64,000 bases of DNA. It comes from Rhododendron vialii (Eukaryota; Streptophyta; Magnoliopsida; Ericales; Ericaceae). Both the position numbers and the translations under genes were made by a program. Shown here piece by piece: positions 60,009-64,000 of the stretch. The stretch is taken from assembly GCF_030253575.1 (NCBI RefSeq), contig NC_080564.1:2276501-2340500 (forward strand), read 5' to 3'. The notes under the pieces were generated by a model. The model saw nothing but the letters and a program-made list of their open reading frames with translations. It ran no database searches and had not been told where the DNA came from. Positions within the stretch are counted from its first letter, which is position 1. Each line of letters begins with the position of its first letter.

Positions 60009-61731
60009 TTATGCCTCTTTAATCGTCACGTTGGCATTCACATGGTATCTGGTGTCCATTGGTAAAGCATTAAGATGAACACATGAAAACTACATAGAAA
60101 AACTCTGTCGAAGTAGCCATTTAAATCCAAGTACTCACCTATTACTTGGCGATCCCGGCTCATCCATTATACTTAAGTTAGTTAATCGGCTTTCTAACTG
60201 CCGCACATAATCAGAATCAGCTGTAGAAGTCTTCTTAGAAGCACCTGAGCCCGCTGGCCATGTCACCGGGACTACTAAATTCCTGCAGTAATCGAAGGAA
60301 CACAAAAAAAGAAACAAGTAAAGGAAAACTCCTTTTATGAGCAACATATCTAGAGCATTGGTGGTATTTTTTCCTTTCAAGCCTTATGAAGTTACTCTTT
60401 TTCTCCACTTATCCTCACCTCTTGGTCCGAAGTAAACCTGATGCACAGAATTGCCTCTCAGGAGGCAGGTTGCTTGTAAGAAAAATTCGAAAAACTAACA
60501 ACTTTGACAAAAAAAAGTTTAGTCACTGATGTATCATTAGTAATGGCACTTTGAAACAGGAAACTTGAAATGGATTCTTCTTGAATTTAATGATAAAGCC
60601 ACCTCAGGTGAGTAGGAGAGATTTTTCACATTTGTTAGTTTGTGTAGCACTACTCTACTTGTAAATGACTGTCTAGAAGCATTGGAAGAAAGATTTTGTA
60701 TATCAGCTGATAATCAACGGGATTTTGGATCTCTTATACCAATACTTAAAACACTGGTAATTAGAAGCCTAGTGAGTATCAGCTGATATTCAAAACCCAA
60801 GGACGGACGGTGACAGTTTGGTTGTCCCAAGGAATTTCTGGTCCGAGGGATAGAGTGTAGTCACACAGTGGGAAGAAGGGTTGTAGAGATAACAATAATA
60901 ATAATAATGTGTTGGCGACGAAAGAGATCATATGGTTGAGGTAATGGAGATGAATACAGAAAGAGAGGGTCCAACATCGATCTCATTTCATACGCAAGGA
61001 GGGGTTGGGTGACAGCTTGGTCTTCCCACCTTAACTCGTCTTTTGTTCATGCTACTCGGTTTTTCCCAGTCATTTCAATTCCTTTTCAAGGTCATATTAT
61101 CTAGGTAAAAAAAATAGATGTGGAAAACTAGGAATATCTTATTATGTCCCCGGGTCTTAGAAGATAGGAATATTCTTCTGTGTCCCCAATTCAATGGTAC
61201 ATAGCTATATGTCTTCCAATCAATAGGTGTGAAATATTTTTGTATCATTGCTTAATCCAAGAAAACATATGATCGGCATTGCATACTTCAAAAAGTATCC
61301 TAGATTCGTACGGCAAAATAGACTAGGAGGAAATTTTGTGAAAACAAGAAATAGCATGCATACCCTTCAAAGCGTCTGCATTTGCAGCGGGTCATCTTAT
61401 CAACCGTATAGTTCCCAAACAAACTGTCTAGATGCTTTGCCAGTTTTGGTATCTCAGCCTTAGGCAAAATATCCCAGAACTTTAGAACCTGAAAGTCTTT
61501 TGAACCTTCCCTGACAACGTCCACACTCCAAATGAGGTTCAGCCATCCATTGACTGTGTACATCTCCAACAGCTGGGAAGAAGTCCCACCCTGTTTTTCC
61601 AGAATGTTAGCCTTTTGACGCTGATGCCAGCAGCCACTTGAAAGCCTTTGTATGATGCAAAGCACTTGCTTTCGGACATCTACGTTCTTAATTCTTGAAT
61701 TGGACTTCACAAAATTGTCACTGAAGCAAGC
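60009..61731 (-). pseudogene. Truncated third copy of the helicase gene
   Basis: Only the last three exons are present: exon 7 at 61364-61731 (368 nt), exon 8 at 60139-60282 (144 nt) and a shortened exon 9 from 60048 to an in-frame TAA at 60009-60011. Lengths of exons 7 and 8 equal those of copy 2, and intron 7 carries the same roughly 1-kb insertion. Upstream, intron 6 sequence continues, interrupted by the foldback at 61.88-62.43 kb, to about 62770, where similarity stops. Exons 1-6 with every helicase motif are missing, so it cannot make an active enzyme. Exon 9 stops about 22 codons earlier than in copy 2. Confidence 0.9.
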
Positions 61732-61883
61732 CTACGAGAGAAGAAATGAAGATGATCCCGTCATTATAGTTTGAAAAGAAACAATGACCCTTCTGAAGAA
61801 ACGAATTTAGTCGAATGGGAAAAAGGTTAATCACTTGTCAGTGTCACTATTTAGGATCCAAAGATATATATATATATATATTA

Positions 61884-62430
61884 GTCCGGTTCCCTTGAGG
61901 GATCCCGCACGGGCTTACCGTGCGGGACTTCCATTTCCCGATCGAATTGGGACGATCCAAGCCGCTCAAAGTGATTAGAACATGATTTTAAAGGTAGCAG
62001 CAAGAAATCAGCAAAAAAAATGAACGGGAAGGGCTTGATCCGAGCAGTTTTTTATTGAACGGTTCAGTAAAAAACTGCTCGGATCAAGCCCTTCCCGATC
62101 ATTTTTTTTGCTGATTTCTCGCGGGTACCCTTAAAATCACGTTCTGCACACTTTGAGCTGCTCGGATCGTCGCAATTCGATCGGGAAAGGAGAGGTCCGC
62201 GCGAGAAATCAGCAAAAAAAATGACCGGGAAGGGCTTCATCCGAGCAGTTTTCATTGAACGGTTCAAAAAAAACTGCTCGGATGAAGCCCTTCCCGGTCA
62301 TTTTTTTTGCTGATTTCTCGCGGGGACCCTTAAAATCACGTTCTGCACACATTGAACGGTTCGGATTTTCAAATTTTGATCGGGAAATGAAAGTCCCTCA
62401 TTTTAAAAAAATGAGGGATCCCTCACTTGA
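61884..62430. mobile_element. Double-hairpin foldback element
   Basis: Two successive palindromic units lie side by side. The first (about 61935-62190) pairs GGGAAGGGCTTGATCCGAGC with its reverse complement. The second (about 62195-62395) pairs GGGAAGGGCTTCATCCGAGC with its reverse complement. The outer ends carry GAGGGATCCC. It is flanked by TA repeats on both sides and interrupts intron 6 sequence of helicase copy 3. The single-unit relative is at 11118-11416. The two similar open frames on opposite strands (62064-62267, 62255-62521) only read the arms. Confidence 0.8.
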
Positions 62431-62435
62431 TAATT

Positions 62436-62441
<6 letters not shown>

Positions 62442-62500
<59 letters not shown>
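62442..62500. repeat. (TA)n microsatellite
   Basis: A perfect dinucleotide tract of about 59 bp at the right border of the foldback element. A shorter (TA)n tract lies at the left border, near 61864-61881. Confidence 0.95.
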
Positions 62501-62503
<3 letters not shown>

Positions 62504-64000
62504 ACCAACCTAAGACGTTAATTTCTACAATGAAGCAGAGACAGGTTTAGTTTGTGAAACACACGCGGCTCAGTTTGTGAACAGTAGTTGATTTCCACCA
62601 TCAAGGAATCACTAACTACTTGTAAACACAAATAGTTAAGAGCATCATCCTATTCTTCCAATTTTATCAGACAATAATATTTTCTTAGTTTTCACAATGA
62701 AAGTACCATTCAGTGTTTCTAATCAAGAATTTAGTAGCATGATTCTCAAAGACAATTCCAAATGGGAAATTTTCAAAATACCCTTCAAATTCTGACCTCA
62801 ATGTCTAATAGACACCTAAATTATTGCTCTGTCATTAAATTAACCACCTCCTGTCTCAATCTGTCAAATTACTAACGGATTGAGATGAGTTGGACTAACT
62901 TCTCCGTTTCATAACTGAGTGGGATCAGGGTAATTTCATATCTCTCCCTCTCCACACCCTCTTTTCTTCTTCTTCCTCTAATCGCCCCCTCCCCCCTCCC
63001 CAAAGCCTAACTCAAATTTAGTGGCAGTGGTGATTGATTGGTCGTTGGGTTGTGATGTTGGTGGAAGGAATGGTTATGAATTGATGGAGTTTTAGTGGTG
63101 GATAAAGACAATTCTCTGGAAACTGGTTCCTATCTAATTGGTTATCTCCTTAAGTGAACAAGACCCGTCAAATTTTGTAACGGATTCCACGGAAAAGCAC
63201 CCTTCATTCTAGAGGTACCCTGTTCACCATATAATGCAACTTACGAGCCAAAACTCGTAAAACTCTTCACCTCCTCATGTTTTCTAAACAGAGCCGTACA
63301 CTTGCACCCTTGAGATGCACTCATTTTGGAAAACAGGGAGGAATTAGAAGATTTCTCTGTTGTGTTCTTTGTTTCTTCTCACCTGGGTATTTGGAAACCC
63401 TTTTGGGAGACTGATCTCGCTCCTCTGCGCACAGAATTGGACTATGAGAGAGATGGGTTTCTCTCTCATGCTCTGTTCTCTTATGTGTGTTTTCGATTGG
63501 AGGTTCACTCTCTTCCTCTCTCCTGCTCTGTTCTCTTAAGTCTTAATTAGAAGTGACAAATTGAATCCAAACCCATTAATACATTCATACCCATTAATTA
63601 AAAAAATAGACCCAATTCAACTCATTTATTAGTTGGATAAGAATGAGTCCAAACCCAGCTAACCCATTACTAATTGGGTCTTAATTTGACATCAATTTGG
63701 TCAACTTAAATGACCTAATGGGTAATAAAAGTAACCCACCAAATTCCGGCCTCTTTACCAATTACCAGGTTTCCCGTCTCTTTTGCAATTGGGAAGCCGA
63801 GGAATATGGCCTGCTCCCTCTCTCTTTTATTTAATTGTTCTGTGCTAAATCACACACATCCAAAAATATTTTGGATGGTCCGGATTAAAAATCAATTGTG
63901 ACCGGTAATAATTATTTTGATCAGTCAAAATTGAAAACACATCTCATCCATTGATTGCGCGAATGGACTGGTGAAATTGTGCTCCACTGTGAATAAATTT
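62501..64000. other. Remaining intron 6 of copy 3, then unassigned DNA
   Basis: Up to about 62770 the sequence follows intron 6 of the helicase genes (TTTCCACCATCAAGGAATCA, AATTTAGTA). Beyond that no gene is recognised. A CT-rich stretch lies at 62940-63000. The 74-codon frame at 63326-63550 has no known motif. AT-rich repeats of AACCCATTAA/TTAATGGGT type occur at about 63560-63740. Confidence 0.4.

Noticed and set aside
62064-62521. Two similar peptides with KPFPVIFFADFSRGPL on opposite strands
   Set aside because: They read the arms of a palindromic element; similarity comes from the inverted repeat.

Overview
This window is nuclear DNA of a flowering plant, most likely a dicot. The genes carry GT-AG introns, there is a plant-type nuclear tRNA-Ser(AGA), and the proteins (a peroxisomal acyl-activating enzyme, a canonical plant Rab5, SEN1/UPF1-like helicases) are plant families. 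The intergenic DNA is AT-rich and full of MITEs, foldback elements, microsatellites and retrotransposon pieces. I cannot name the species. No bacterial, organellar or viral segment was recognised.

Layout. 1-13 kb: transposon-rich DNA with two RNase H fragments of non-LTR retrotransposons (2.4-3.2 and 7.5-8.1 kb), several inverted-repeat elements and a 0.4-kb tandem duplication interrupted by a 1.2-kb TIR-like insertion. 13.5-15.4 kb: an intact two-exon gene for a peroxisomal benzoate/cinnamate-CoA-ligase-like enzyme (579 aa, C-terminal SRL). A broken partial copy follows at 17.2-18.0 kb. 19.5-22.8 kb (minus): a complete seven-exon RABF2/Rab5 gene (200 aa). 24.6-36.4 kb: a young, structurally complete, non-autonomous LTR retrotransposon with 1,997-bp LTRs, a perfect 5-bp target duplication, a tRNA-Arg-type primer site, one Gag-like ORF, no working pol, and three minisatellite arrays before the polypurine tract. 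37.4 kb: tRNA-Ser(AGA). 39.5-62.8 kb (minus): a tandem cluster of a superfamily-1 helicase gene, with two copies that look intact (about 1170 and 1179 aa, nine exons each) and a third truncated copy. A tRNA-Ser relic sits just 3' of copy 2. 62.8-64 kb: no gene recognised.

How parts relate. The acyl-CoA ligase pair and the helicase triplet are local duplications. Copies 2 and 3 of the helicase share a roughly 1-kb intron insertion that copy 1 lacks, so they probably share a later history. The Rab5 gene is an ordinary endosomal-trafficking gene and does not appear linked in function to its neighbours. The most unusual structures are in the LTR retrotransposon: a dispersed array of a 16-bp palindrome in each LTR, and three minisatellites of different period built on one shared core. 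Exon boundaries were placed by eye from splice signals and reading frame; none was tested against transcripts.
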